64,000 nucleotides of DNA, taken from assembly GCF_027943255.1 (NCBI RefSeq), contig NC_072894.1, positions 82,127,601 to 82,191,600 on the forward strand. Direction: 5' to 3'. The stretch comes from Anastrepha obliqua. Its lineage: Eukaryota; Arthropoda; Insecta; Diptera; Tephritidae. The position numbers and the translations under genes are program-made. Each line of letters starts with the position of its first letter. Positions within the stretch are counted from its first letter, which is position 1. The notes beneath the pieces are model-generated. The model did no database searches and was not told the DNA's origin. It saw only the letters and a program-made list of their open reading frames with translations. Positions 11,018-23,174 of this stretch are shown one piece after another.

Positions 11018-11545
11018 ATCTTCACATTAATCTTTGCCATTAACTGTGCAGCTGCCGGGAGCAATGTACATTGCAGTTTTATAAAAAAAAAAATAGTATT
11101 ATAAATGCTGAGCCCTCATTTGAGTTCAAAGTCATCTCAGGAGTTTTAGTTAAGGTTTGCGTAAATATTTAAAAGGAACCGCATCAGGGAGAGGAAGAGA
11201 ACAATTGAACATATCCCTCTTCTTATATAAAAAGGAGAATACACAATTTTCTATGGAATTTATGGACAGATTTGGTTTCTTCTCTGTTTATTAATTCTAA
11301 AAAAAGAAATAATTTCGAAAAATAATATAATTGACTCACCAGGTGGCACTGAGGCTTTATTTTTTTTTTTGGTAGAATTAAATATAATACTAAAACTAAT
11401 ACAAGAACGAGTACTAGCTGCCAGGGCCTACAACTCGATAGTTAGATAGAACAGTCTGTGTTATTATTAGCAAATCATATTGAGTCATAGTAGCATAGTT
11501 AAGTTACAATCTTTCAACAAATTATTTAAAGCTGTATTAAAGCTA
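11018..11545. other. no gene recognised
   Basis: AT-rich spacer of about 530 bp with A/T homopolymers. Nothing recognised. Confidence 0.5.
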
Positions 11546-11547
11546 TA

Positions 11548-11990
11548 TTGACCGTAGAAACAGTAGCCAGTAGAGCAGAAGGTTTGGTGGATCCGAAGTG
11601 TTTATTCTTGAAACTTTCTAAGGTGCGACAATCGTTTAAAATATGGTCAGCTGATGCGTTATTATCACAAAATGGACATTGTTGTTGGGTACCTCCTGTG
11701 AGCAGGTGTTGGTGTGTGAGTTTGTTTTTTTATATGCCTATGGAAATCATGCTCTGCATAAACTGGAAACAATGGGCTTGGTGCTGGCATAAGTCATGCT
11801 ATCCGAACAAATGAAGAGTTTTCCTTTATTACACTCCGCGAAATCCGCTGCTTTGTATGTGGCCATTGCTTCCACTGTGAACACCGAGCAGTGTTCAGGC
11901 AACTGGCCTCAAGAAATGAGCGGGATATTTGTGAAAACTGCGTTCATGCTCCGATTTGCTTTGTGTTTCAATTTGAGTGTATATTATTCT
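11548..11990 (-). pseudogene. non-LTR retrotransposon relic: RNase H and C-terminal zinc motif
   Basis: Minus-strand frames give an RNase H-like stretch (FTVEAMATYKAADFAE, KLFICSDSMTYAS) and, after frameshifts, a zinc motif CPFCDNNASADHILNDCRTL. RNase H followed by a CxxC...HxxxxC motif is the usual 3-prime layout of I/R1/jockey-group elements. The DNA is broken by several stops. Clade not determined. Confidence 0.6.
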
Positions 11991-12069
11991 TTTCTGACAG
12001 CTACTACCATTGTGTGTGTGGGCGCCCTTCTCTTCCTCATTTCATCCGTGAGTGTCTAGTCGAAGCTAG

Positions 12070-12670
12070 ACGTCCAAACGTACAAGATGCTCAAGCGCAA
12101 TCAGCACAATCCTATTTCAGAGTACTCGTATTTCACCATGCTTATGCCATTATAAAGCTCATATAGTTCATCATTCCGTTTCGTAGATACCCGGCGAATG
12201 CTCTCGAATGCCTCCAACTATTTTAAACTCTGTTTGGACTCTTGTGGACTATGTTTTTGCAATATATAAAGGTGTAGGCATGAGAAAACCCTTTTTCGTT
12301 GAGACAATGCCCTGCTTTTCAAATGCTTACGACGCATGAAGTACCACCTGCTGCGAATATTATTTTTCGCTTGTTTTCCAGGCTGAAGGCTTTGGAGGTA
12401 TTAGTGCTGGTTCTAGATAAGCATCATCCTTTACAATTTTAAAGCTACAGCTGTTACCAATTCTCTTTGTGTATTGGCACGTGATACTTTGTCTTGCCTC
12501 CGTTCAACTTCTTGTGTTTCGATCTCCAAGCCTGAGAAAGCTACGCTGATGACTCTGATGTTAATGTAATCGATGATGTCAATATCATCTGCGTACGATA
12601 GCAGCATGGCGCTATTCTGTATACAAGTATTGGTCGTGGCAGTTCAACTTGTTAGCTCGTATTCCCTCCA
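12070..12670 (-). pseudogene. RTE-like non-LTR reverse transcriptase relic
   Basis: The minus strand carries the polymerase active-site box LLSYADDIDII near 12600, then a GGKTKYHVPIHKE segment, YFMRRKHLKSRALSQ, and finally RVSTKRNDELYELYN. These appear in the same order in the RTE-like protein whose tail is preserved at 7968-8397. Many frameshifts and stops are present. Upstream domains (endonuclease, fingers) are absent. Confidence 0.65.
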
Positions 12671-12682
12671 AGTCCAAAGTCA

Positions 12683-12770
12683 TACGATCTTGGTGGCCAA
12701 TCCACTGGTCCGGGACGGGAGATAAATTGCTCACCGAAAAGAAGACGCAGTAAATCCATTATTTCACCAT
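12683..12770 (-). pseudogene. DD41D transposase fragment
   Basis: A short frame reads IMDLLRLLFGEQFISRPGP then VDWPPRSYDF. It is the segment between the second and third catalytic aspartates of the DD41D transposase seen at 30596-30800 (MDLLRGEFGEHFISRSGP). It is wedged between an RNase H relic and a reverse transcriptase relic, with overlapping or uncertain edges. Confidence 0.65.
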
Positions 12771-13060
12771 GCCATTGTCTGTGCGACATCGGCCCTGCAG
12801 TTCCCCCCGATATCGCAATGGCCAAGAATCCATGTTATCTTTGAGGTTATCGGCTGCTTTGTGAGGGCCGCTTTGGCCGCCTGACTATCAGTGAAAATGA
12901 ATTGTAATATCTTTAGGTATTGCGACACACTGTCTCAATGTCACGGATTTTATTGTTGCTATCAGTTCAGCGTGAAATACACCACAGCAGTCGGGGAGCC
13001 GAAAGCTGAAGAAGATCCCTGAAGCGAGCTTTGAGGCATCTGTGTATACATGGGTCTTTT
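12760..13060 (-). pseudogene. non-LTR RNase H domain relic
   Basis: RNase H removes the RNA strand during reverse transcription. The minus strand shows VYTDAS, a later LPDCCGVFHAELIA, then FTDSQAAKAAL and WILGHCDIGGNCRAD. These are the four acidic/His regions of the RNase H fold (D, E, D, H-D). One frameshift separates the halves near 12890. The upstream polymerase and downstream zinc motif are not attached. Confidence 0.7.
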
Positions 13061-14960
13061 GATGAATTTGAACATATACGCATACATACATACATAATTT
13101 TATATATCTGTCTCGATTCCCTCATGGTGTTATATACGAACATTATGCATAGGTGCGTATTTTCGTAAGTTCTAACCAGTTCTGTTGTATGCAGTACAGT
13201 GTACTCTTATGTATACATATACACACCAATAAATATTACGTATCTATAATAACGCATCAAAACACGTCCTTATTCCCATTTTAGCGTAAGTTATACGTAC
13301 ATACCAAATTAGTAAAAAAAAAAGAAAAAATCTTAAAACCCACACAACTCTATTAATTTTAATTCAATTACAGTCAAATATAGCTCATTCGACGCAAAAT
13401 TAAATTTACTATAACAGTAGTGTACTAAAAAAAATCCTCAATATTGGATAATATCGTAAAAATTATGTCAAAGTTGAAAAAATAGAGAAAAAATAAAAAA
13501 ATTCCAAATACTTCCATCTACAGTCTCGTCAGTTGTCATTTCAGAAAAATTGTCAACACACTGTCAAAAAGGCTTGTTTTTGTTCTTTCGAACAAAAAAA
13601 ACAAATTCGAAATCGGATGGAAATTTGCGAAGTTAGGAGTGATTCTTCACATCAACGTACTGAAAAACGGTTTTATGGCCATAAAATGAGATTTTGGGGG
13701 TGTATTGGAAATTTCTCCTATAGCATTTTTTTTAGTTTTTCTATAGCCACAAGTTGTGCTAGGTCTCCATAAAAGTATATTTAATTTTTTTTTTGTCACA
13801 CAGTGTAATGTATAAGTACAAATCCGTGTACAGGATAACTAACTACGATGGTTTGCAAGGATAGTTGAGCACCCATCAATTTTGAGTGATGTGGGGTATG
13901 CATTTAGAGGTGTTGTATATTTGTCGTATTTTTATGTTGTTTACCTTATTGGATGTATTTGATGGTGATACGTAACAAGTGTCGAAAAGTAGTTGCAGTT
14001 GTTGCTACCAACCGCAAAAGAATCAGCAACTCTATGAACGAATTGTAATCAAAAGAATAATCCAGCAAGCATTAAAAGCTCAAACTTTGCCAATAATGCA
14101 GTGCTCGATGGTCATTTGCGAATATTGAGATAAGTGCTAGAGTTAAGAGGTATATGTACAATTTAAAAGGTTAATGTTGTGCCTTGACATTGTTGTTCTT
14201 CAGCATACTTACACACATACATACATACATTCCTTGGTGCTGTTTCTGACGTTGCTTCATTTTTTTGTTACCACCGGTGGTTGTTGGACTTCCTGCCGTT
14301 TCATTCTTTACCATATTTAGGCTACTTTGGGTAAAGTTCATAAGTCACAAGCTTCAGATTAAGAGCACAGAAAGAGCCTACCTACCGACGCACATACATG
14401 CATGCGAGCATACATAAGTACTTATATAAGTGTATGTGTACATACATGTACATACATAATCAGCAAAGCTAAGCGAAAGGATATACGGAACAAAGTGGTT
14501 GAGATTGTTTACTTTGCATTTGCCACCCTGGTGGTATTTTTTGTAATTATGTGTGCGTTTGTATCTAGTATTGTTCACTTACACAAAATATTAAATATTG
14601 TACTTTGAGCAAAAAAGTGTGATCTAATTATGCCAACATTTGTGTTAATTTTAATTTCAAATAGGCTACAATTTCGAAGCTTTTTTATATTGTATCCCCA
14701 TTTATAAAGAAATTTCCGTGTCCCGACGAAATTTGAAATTTTAGTTAGAACATATTAAAATTTGTTTAAGATGGGACTGTGCTGCCGGTTGTGTAGAAAC
14801 TACAGGAAATAAAAACAAAAACAGTGCCTGCAGCGTGCCAAGAAGAGCTCCTGTTTTAATTCCTTCCATTTAAGGCGAAAACTCAGTGAAATTTGAATAT
14901 TTATTTTTTAGTTTATTATTGGTTTTTTTATTACTTTAGTTTAAACTATTTTTTCTTTTG
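13061..14960. other. no gene recognised; CATA microsatellites
   Basis: About 1.9 kb, AT-rich, with CATA runs at about 13081-13097 and 14214-14231 and a TACATA-rich patch at 14395-14458. The sequence GTCACACAGTGTAA near 13795-13808 resembles a TA-flanked transposon end, but I found no partner. Confidence 0.5.
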
Positions 14961-14962
14961 AA

Positions 14963-16124
14963 TCTATAATATAAAAATGAGTCGCAAAATGTGTTGGTAA
15001 GCGCATAACTCAACAATGCATGGACCAATATTAATTATTATTAATTTAAATATTATATAATAAATTAATTATTTATTCTAGAATGTTCTTTGAAGTCCAA
15101 GTATGGTTTGTACGGCGAGAAAAATCGAATAATTTCCGGGAAAACCCTAAAACAGCCCTTTTCTTTTTCCCATACAAATATTGCGTGTTCATGTGTGTGT
15201 GCGTGTTCGCGTTGGAGGATCTAATGCGTTTACACAAAAGTGATAACATCGTGAACCTTACCAAATTGAAAAGTCAAAAAATGTAAGAGCTATAGATTTG
15301 ATTGGCCTCGTAATATTCTTTCTTTTGTTTTAGTTTCAGAACGAGTTAAGGAATGATTTCATTCACAAATAATAAATAAAAATAGTTAAGCAAATTCTAA
15401 GAATAATCATGCAGGGCTGAACAAATCTAAACATATTTAAAGAATACCAAAAGATAAACATTATTAATAAATATAGAAAACCCATGTTTCTCACATGGTC
15501 AATTGCATGTTGCCTGTCCTGTTGGAAAACCATCAGATTTGTTTGTATATTCACCAGGTAATCAAACAAAAAACATTGTACATATTATGTATCATAAAGC
15601 AATACAATAAAAATAAAACAGATTTTTGTTAATAATTATGATTCACTTGATTTACAATAAAGCGATTACTGAAAATACTTATACTCGTTTAATTTCATTA
15701 TTCTTTATTATATCGGTTATTAACCCTATGTAAATAATAATAATAATAAATAATTAGCAATCTCTATGTTTTGTCATTGAAATACCTACTTTATAAATAT
15801 TTGTCGCCTTTAGGTTCCCACTATCCCTTTAGATTATTTTTCAATCAGGTTTGAACCTTAAGTTCGTTCCCCTCTTAGTTTGAAGCCCTCTGGAAAACAT
15901 CCCAGTCGAGGTTTTTAGTCCCAAAAGGGTGGCCAAAGTTCGTGGAAGCGAAGATACTTAGGTCACCCGAGCTGACCTTTTTCTTTAATTCTCCTGAACA
16001 GTACCGTTACCATGATGGTAGGGCGGTGTGTGAAGATCAGCAGAATAAAAACGTCTTAAGGTCGAAATATAAACTGCCATATTCAAAATCTATTTGACAC
16101 AACGAAGTCTGTCGGGTCCGCTAG
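14963..16124 (+). mobile_element. non-autonomous Helitron
   Basis: Helitrons insert between A and T, begin TC and end CTAG (CTRR rule). Here the base before is A (14962), the element starts TCTATAATATAAAAATGAGT, ends GTCGGGTCCGCTAG at 16124, and T follows. The start and the CGAAGTCTGTCGGGTCCG end resemble Helitron termini common in insects, as I recall them. The 1.16 kb interior has no Rep/helicase frame. I did not find a convincing hairpin just before the end. Confidence 0.65.
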
Positions 16125-16540
16125 TAATATGTATATAATTATATAATCTCTTTAGAAAGCAGAGAATCATACACAGAGACGTAAATCTATCAGATTCATA
16201 CCAAGAATAATTAGAAATGATCTTCACATGAAAGCCTTGAAAATATTCTTTTCACAGAGGGCAAAATTTTCAATAAGCGAAACGAGAAAATCTATTCCAA
16301 ATTCTTCTAAAGACGCAAAAAATGTTGAATATTTTTAATTTCTTATCTTTTTAATTGGTTTTGGCATGCATTGACCAACCCACAGAAGCAGAAATAGTTG
16401 CTAAAAATGTTTCGGTTTGTGAAAAAAATGATGTTGTTCGTGTGTTCTTTTTTTTTTGACCCATTTCGAAGAAGGTTAAAAAAAAAATTAATTATTATGA
16501 AATTTATGGTAAAATATGGAATGAAATTTATTTATGGATT
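16125..16540. other. no gene recognised
   Basis: AT-rich spacer of about 400 bp. Nothing recognised. Confidence 0.5.
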
Positions 16541-16544
16541 CGGT

Positions 16545-18090
16545 GGAAGGCGTGTATAAAATTGTATAAAATTTTTGTGTGCGCTAGACATACTGGATTC
16601 TTGCATACAATACAATAAAAATGAGTTTTTCGTCGAAGCTTTTCGCCTTCTTGTAGACAAAGACGGCAATCCCTTCACTGTGAGTGTGTCGGCTCCGGTT
16701 GGTTGGTTGACTATAAGATTCTCTGGGATAGTAAAGATTTTGTTGCAAATGATTCCATAGCCAAACGAGTAGTGAATTGAGAACTAACGGGTGGATTATT
16801 CCTACGATTTCCGATGTTTGCAAGGACCGATGTTTTCGATAAAGTCGCACAAAATTTCATCTCACAACACATTCTCTGAGCCCATCAACTCCTTGCAAAT
16901 ACAAAACGTTGCCAATGCCATGGAACCCGACATGTGACGAAAGAAAGAAAAGGTTCTTCGATTTGTTTTCCGTTTTGATGACAATTTCATTATAATAAAT
17001 AATGGGCGATGGTAGTTTTGCTTCGCCTTCACAATCGTTGGTATAATGAACGGTTGAAAGTAAATTCACCACTCTATTATTTTTTGGTACATAGCTGCTG
17101 ATTGTAAAAAGGCTTTCATGAAAACTAACAATGACGAAAATACAGGACGAGAATTATTCTTTTTCATTTCTGGTCGGATGCAACGTTTGTTGGATCGTAG
17201 CCTCATTCAATGTGACGAAAAAGTTATCGGCTATTATATTACGGCTACTGTTGGCATATTTTCCCCTTGACCAAATTCCTCTCTTTCTGATCGGCCACAA
17301 TTAGTTTTTCGTGCAACGGATATTTTGTTTGGGAGTCACATGCCCACCAGATTTGAATGCCATAATTCGCCGATTTTGATGGAATATATAAATATTGTGT
17401 GAAATTAGTTCGGCCGCGATATGGAAATAGTTGTTCGTCAATAGTAATATTTTCGGATCATAATCATCCTAATTTTGAATCGGCGATTGTCTCTCGAAAA
17501 ATGGTCAAAGCATCCGAACGTCACAAAACTGCATATTATTGTGTGTTACACCCATAGTCAAAAGAATACCAATAAATACATCAAGCTCAGTGCTAGTCGC
17601 ATCAATCCAAACTCTTTGTTTTGCATCTGGATGTGCTGAGTTCCATTTTTGAATGGCTTTACTTGCATAGCGATTTGTTTCCGAAATGATAATGAATAAA
17701 ATATTGGGTGCACAAAATTTACCTCAGTAGGCATGGAATTCCGATGCCTTGGCCCAGAGTGAAGTAGCATTTATTATGCTTATGCTTTGTCGAATACGTA
17801 TAGCCGCAGATAGCTCACCTTTCTTCCACTTTGTTCCATCTCTGGCGTCGGAAAACTTATTGTCAGCACTTGGTTTTGGCACAGCCATCGACTCATTCAA
17901 TGAACCTCCTGAATTTCTTCATCGCTGTCAAGTATTTTATTTGGCCCGCTAATTTCTCCCTGCTCAATATTGGATGCACCTTCTTCAGGCAAATAATAGC
18001 CATCAAGAATGATCATCCCCACCACCAAATGGATCCACTTCATCATCGTTATCTTTTTCTGTATAAGTCAAGTCAAGAATAGTCAAAATG
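16545..18090 (-). pseudogene. piggyBac-like transposase relic
   Basis: piggyBac transposases excise DNA precisely at TTAA sites. The minus strand carries most of the protein in broken frames. In order: a degenerate acidic N-terminus (about 18050); KFSDARDGTKWKKGEL; LDVFIGILLTMGVTHNNMQ near 17550; the first catalytic block TIDEQLFPYRGRTNFTQY near 17430; YGIQIWWACDSQTKYPLH; IADNFF (second catalytic Asp) near 17240; VPKNNRVVNLLSTVHYT near 17060; and a C-terminal cysteine-rich module CRLC...FYCIVCKNPVCLAHTK near 16610. The third acidic block after IIYYNE is not recognisable. Stops and frameshifts are spread throughout. It is a plausible past source of enzyme for the TTAA-flanked MITEs here, but that is inference. 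No TTAA-flanked inverted ends were found for this copy. Confidence 0.8.
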
Positions 18091-19060
18091 CATCATATTT
18101 CCATACATTTTTATAGGGGTCCAACCCAAGATGCCCAACTAAAGGTGTAACTTTTTAAATCCTTCTTTTCGTCCTGTAAGCATCCGTAGGCTTTTTAAAA
18201 GGTTATATGGATAGAAAATTAAATTTTAGGATTTCTAATTGGAAGCCCAAGTCGTTAGCTGTAATAGAAATATGTTAAATTCACGTCCAAAGTCGAAAAA
18301 GGTGTAGTCAGACCCGGGTACCCAACAGAAGGTAAAAAAAAAATTTAAATATAACAAGCAAAAATGCAGTACTGATTATAATTTTTAAGTATGTTCAGTT
18401 ATTTAGATATTAAATGTACTTCCACTAGAATTTACTGAGAAACTATTTAGGCGCTCGATTTAACCAATTGCTGTAACTGGAAGTTACTTTTTGCTTCATT
18501 TTAGGTTTTGTTTTTGACGCTTTTGTCATTGCCACTTTTCATTGTTGCCACTCCTTTGTTGTCGCTGTGAATAACTTCGCTCAAGTATGCAACTTTATCA
18601 TTTTGATTTAAATGTTTGCTTGCAGCCTCTCAAATTACAAAAGTGCTCTGGCTTATGTACATTATGTATGTATGTACTTATGTATGTATGTATGTATATA
18701 TGAATAGATGCACATACTTATATACAGATATTTGCAAATACATACCGACAAATGTGTATAAGGACATGCATGCGGTTTTGAGTGCGAACGCTACAGTTTT
18801 GAGATGTTGACTTTCAGACACTGCTGCTGTGCATGAAGAATGAATACTTCAAATTTTCGAGTGCCAGTAGAATATTGCGTGGGAATAAGAAGGGTGAGAA
18901 GTTGGATATTGGTGTGCCCTGTTTAATCTGTGTGGGAGGGGCGGACTGTTTCGGCTATTCAAGGCCTCAAAAAAGGGCGTATATATTTTAGGAACTCTTA
19001 CTTTATTCTATTCTATTATATTATTCTTATAAATAATTTATAAACTTTATATATCTGAAA
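18091..19060. other. no gene recognised; TATG microsatellite
   Basis: About 970 bp spacer. A TATG-type microsatellite lies at 18663-18699. Nothing else recognised. Confidence 0.5.
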
Positions 19061-19079
19061 GAGATATCCTAGGCGTTGA

Positions 19080-19980
19080 ACGATTGAAGCCATTTTTTCT
19101 GAACTTTCCTTTCCCTCTTCTGGCGCAGCCCAAGGATGTATACTAAGGCTGCTATTGTTTGTTTTGTTTATAAACGATACTAGTAGCTGCTTTCGTTTTG
19201 CGAAATTCCATACTGATGATTTAAAAGCATTTTCCCAATTTTCGAATCCAGAGGACGCACTTGAGCTTCAAAATGATATTGATTATGGTGTGTTAGTTCT
19301 TGACTTTCTTTAAATATCAAAAAGTGCTTTAAAGTCACGTACTCAAAAACTCACAATACCTTACTGACGTCGCACGAAATTTCTCATTCTTTGTTGCAAA
19401 GTTTGAATAAATTTAAAGATCTTGACGTTATTTTTTCGAGTAACTTTTCATTTAATAGTCATAAAAGTCATATTTGAAAGTTTACTCGGGTTTACTGTTC
19501 GTGAGGCGAAATAGTTCAAAATTCACTCAGCCTTACGTTCTCAAAGTATTATATGCGTCTTTCGTGCCATCCAATTTAGAATATGCTACTTTCATTTGTA
19601 GATCGAGTCATAAAATCTATTTACGCAAGCAAAATTGAACAGGCCCAACATTTTTTTTCTTAAATGCGCTCTCCATTCATTGAGCTTTGTTGAACCAATT
19701 CCAACCTATCAATCGCACTTGCTTTTGATTAATCTGAAGTCATTGGAATTAAGGACATCAGCGCTCTCGCTTTAATTTGTTTATAATACCATCAATGGCT
19801 GTATAGACTACTCATTTCTTTTGGAAAGAATTAATTTAAATATACCATAGTGTGATCTTCGTAGCGCATTGCCTTTCTATGGTGCTAAATGCAAAACAGA
19901 GTATTCGCGTAAAGCTCCTCTTATTCGAGCTTTAACTTTCGGTAGACCCACCCATCCTTTTATCTAGCCGACACACTGGG
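19080..19980 (+). pseudogene. non-LTR reverse transcriptase relic
   Basis: Plus-strand frames read GAAQGCILRLLLFVLFIND (fingers/palm motif usually GVPQGS.LGPLLF), FHTDDLKAFSQF at the place of the YADD catalytic box, PEDALELQNDID, LSLNISKC, NKFKDLDVIFSSNFSFNSH and LSFVDRV. This is the order seen in CR1/jockey-group polymerases. The catalytic Y/A are replaced (HTDD) and many stops occur, so it is an old copy. Clade is not certain. Confidence 0.65.
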
Positions 19981-22000
19981 TTAAATTTCACCCCAATTCA
20001 TAACAAACAGAGTTGAAGTTTTTATTCACACCATTTTTTATAAGTATTCAGATAAATTAAACTTATAAATTTTAATAATACAATTATTAAATAAAAAAAA
20101 ATAGGTAATATAATAACATGCTTGGATTTTATTCACATAAAGACAATTTTTATCAGAACTAGGTTCTCCGTTCTAAAGAAAAACTAAAAAAAAAATATCG
20201 AAAAACTATCTTGGAGTTGGAAACTAAAAATAAAGTGGTAAGACCACGAGAAAATAGCAAATTCATATAAATTAGTTAGCGAAGTTAGTTGTATTATACG
20301 GTAAAATGAATTAAAATTAAAAAAAAAAAACGAAATAAATAATCAAAACTTATCAATATTTTTTTCTTTGACACTGACAGTATATACGTATGTATATATA
20401 TTTAGCTTAGTTTGGTCAATTTTTTATCTTTTCGAATTCCAATTCTATAAGAAGTGATTCGTTTTTAGAGCAATAATGGCAATGTGGACTAGAAGTCGGT
20501 CTCTAAAAGAAACTGAGGTGGAAATTTTATATCTGATTTGGATGATGAAATAATTGATTTGTTCACGACAATTGTATCTTAGACTTACCAATACATGTTG
20601 TACACTTTCTTTTGACCTTGCTTCTAATGGAAAAAAGTACGCGAACAACTCACTGGGGTAAATTTCCCAATTACTTCTTCAGATCTGCCTAAATTCGGAG
20701 CGTACCAACTACTGAGGACTTACTGCATGAATTCGAAATAAAATCGGCGCCGCTAAAATACAGCTAACCGATGTTAGAAATAAACAAACTACAGCCCAAC
20801 AAATATTTTCTGGAGTGATTCACATCCCAGTATGTCATTCGAAGGTTAATAGAGTTTGTTTCCACCTCGGGTTCTATCCAACGAGACTTTTCTTATCTTA
20901 CCTATTTTTTAAATAAACAAATAAATAAATTTGAGACCCAGAAATCTCGCCACTTACGAACTTTGGAAATCGGAATATAAATTTAAAGGTTGAGGACAAT
21001 ACTTTTGTGGTTGCGCTTGAATTTGGAATTTACGAAGGGGGCTAGGAGGAAACCCCTGTAAGCTCTCATTCAAGAACTGGTCCCTGGAACACTCAAGCCA
21101 AGCAGGTAAATAATATGAATTAAGATTTTATAGTTGAGATATCGCTTCATTACGGGACCTTCCGTCATATTAGCCATTTACTGGATAACTGCGAGTCTGG
21201 TTGGTAAGTATTTTCCAGAATTATTAATTTCTACGAATAATAATAAGAAAATAAGGGTCGATAAGTTTTATCGTAGGATTTCGTAGAGTTAATACTTTTC
21301 AAAATGTTTGATAATACAGTCACGATTATGGAGTAGCCGAAAATTCTCTTAGGCATTCAATATTGTTGCCTCGTCAATAAAAGTAGATGCGATTGTGTAA
21401 ATACGTTGAAAAATGTATTTTTTACTGCGAGCTAAATTTTGAAGAACATGAAGTTTTGGATAATAAAAAACACAATCTTCTTAAGAAAACGCCATATTAA
21501 CGAAAAAAGCATGATTGAAAACTTATATTTATATTTTAAGATTAAAGGACTTCTTTTGTTGAGTCAGTGGTAATAATTGTAAAATACAAATAATTCTTTC
21601 CGCGCCATTGTCGTTTTATTGAAAGCATATTATTTTTCAATGCATGTTTATAGTATGCAGTAGTTTCCTTTTGGTTAGTTGCAAAAAAAATGTTCAGTAC
21701 AAATAATAAAAAAGTATTCTATATGACGTATTTTTAATTCTTTCAAGTTTACCACTGGAATTTATTATGAAATTATTAAATATCGAAATTATGCACTCAT
21801 TAAAAGTATACCCTCATGTAAACCAACCGTAAAACTTGTCTGCGTTCGCCCTATCCCATCTAGTTAGGACACAATCACATTGTATTGGTATTTCTCCACT
21901 TTTTTATTCCCGCGTTGTGCCCAACTAATGATTCGAGATAGATATAGACATATACTCGTAGAGTATGTATATATATATATATCTATGTATATACCTGTAT
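19981..22000. other. no gene recognised
   Basis: About 2 kb, AT-rich. The frames present (for example 20445-20648 minus) match nothing I know. No inverted ends or repeats shared with the window were seen. Confidence 0.45.
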
Positions 22001-22004
22001 ATAA

Positions 22005-22430
22005 TTGGCGCGTACACCGTTTTTGGGTGTTTGGCCGAGCTCCTCCTTCTATTTGTGGTGTGCGTATTGATGTTGTTCCACAAATGGGGGGACCTACACT
22101 TTCAAGCCGACTCCGAACGTCAGATATTTTTATGAGGAGCTTTTTCATGGCAGAAATATAATTGAAGATTTGCCATTGCCTGCCGAGGGGCGGCCGCTAT
22201 TAAAAAACTTTTTTTCTTAATTTTGGTGTTTCACCGAGACTCGGACCTACGTTCTCTCTTTGAATTCCGAATGGTAATCACTAGAGATCGGATTTTTATG
22301 CAAATTGAATATTTTATTATGATGAGTTTCTACTTAGGTGCGAACTTCATGTGATGTTAAACAAAATATGCACTTGCATAAGAATCCGATCTCTAGTAAT
22401 CACGCACCAACCCATTCAGCTACGGCGGCC
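22005..22430 (-). mobile_element. tRNA-derived SINE, copy d, interrupted by a hAT MITE
   Basis: Minus-oriented, nearly full-length SINE: tail side ATAATTGGCGCGTACACC, body CTCCTCCTTCTATTTGTGG, CAAGCCGACTCCGAACG, GCCGAGGGGCGGCCGC, and head TCAGCTACGGCGG. The head is split at 22281 by a 114 bp element with an 8 bp duplication, so the SINE is older than that insertion. Confidence 0.85.
22282..22395. mobile_element. hAT-type MITE nested in SINE copy d
   Basis: The 114 bp element begins TAGAGATCGGATTTTTATGC and ends in its reverse complement with one mismatch over 22 bp. Perfect 8 bp duplications GTAATCAC sit at 22274-22281 and 22396-22403. An 8 bp duplication with TAGAGA-type ends indicates mobilisation by a hAT transposase. 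No coding capacity. Removing it restores the SINE head. Confidence 0.9.
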
Positions 22431-22576
22431 GGCCTGTATCAATTTTAATAAAACTTGGTGTGCATATTACGCTTTATCCAAGGATTTTATTATTATTTTA
22501 TTTATTATTTTATTATTATTGACGTGATAACGTCTTATAATTCGATTTAACAGGCTGCACGCACGAAAAAATGTGT

Positions 22577-23174
22577 CGTTACCTTGCTCATTACTGTTCA
22601 TATGTAGTTACCTTGCTCATATTAGTGTTACCTTGCTCATTACTGTTCATATGTAGTTACCTTGCTCATATGTAGTTACCTTGCTCATATTAGTGTTACC
22701 TTGCTCATATGTAGTTACCTTGCTCATATGTAGTTACCTTGCTCATATGTAGTTACCTTGCTCATATGTAGTTACCTTGCTCATATGTAGTTACCTTGCT
22801 CATATGTAGTTATCTTGCTCATATGTAGTTACCTTGCTCATATTAGTGTTACCTTGCTCATATGTAGTTACCTTGCTCATATGTAGTTACCTTGCTCATA
22901 TGTAGTTACCTTGTTCATATGTAGTTACCTTGCTCATATGTAGTTACCTTGCTCATATGTAGTTACCTTGCTCATATGTAGTTACCTTGCTCATATGTAG
23001 TTACCTTGCTCATATTAGTGTTACCTTGCTCATATGTAGTTACCTTGCTCATATGTAGTTACCTTGCTCATATGTAGTTACCTTGTTCATATGTAGTTAC
23101 CTTGCTCATATGTATATTAGTTACCTTGCTCATATTAGTGTTACCTTGCTCATATGTAGTTACCTTGCTCATTG
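22577..23174. repeat. 20 bp minisatellite array (about 30 units)
   Basis: Units read GTTACCTTGCTCATATGTA with occasional shorter or altered members ending in ATTAGT or with TTGTTCAT. The ATTAGT variants recur at intervals, suggesting that groups of units were duplicated together. Not coding: the minus-strand frame MSKVTTYEQG repeated is a by-product. Confidence 0.9.

Noticed and set aside
13795..13808. Sequence GTCACACAGTGTAA as a transposon end
   Set aside because: No matching inverted partner was found within 1.5 kb.
16340..18330. Possible terminal repeats of the piggyBac relic (CTTCTGTGGGT near 16380 and CTTCTGTTGGGT near 18330)
   Set aside because: They lie in the same orientation, not inverted, and no TTAA is placed at the edges.
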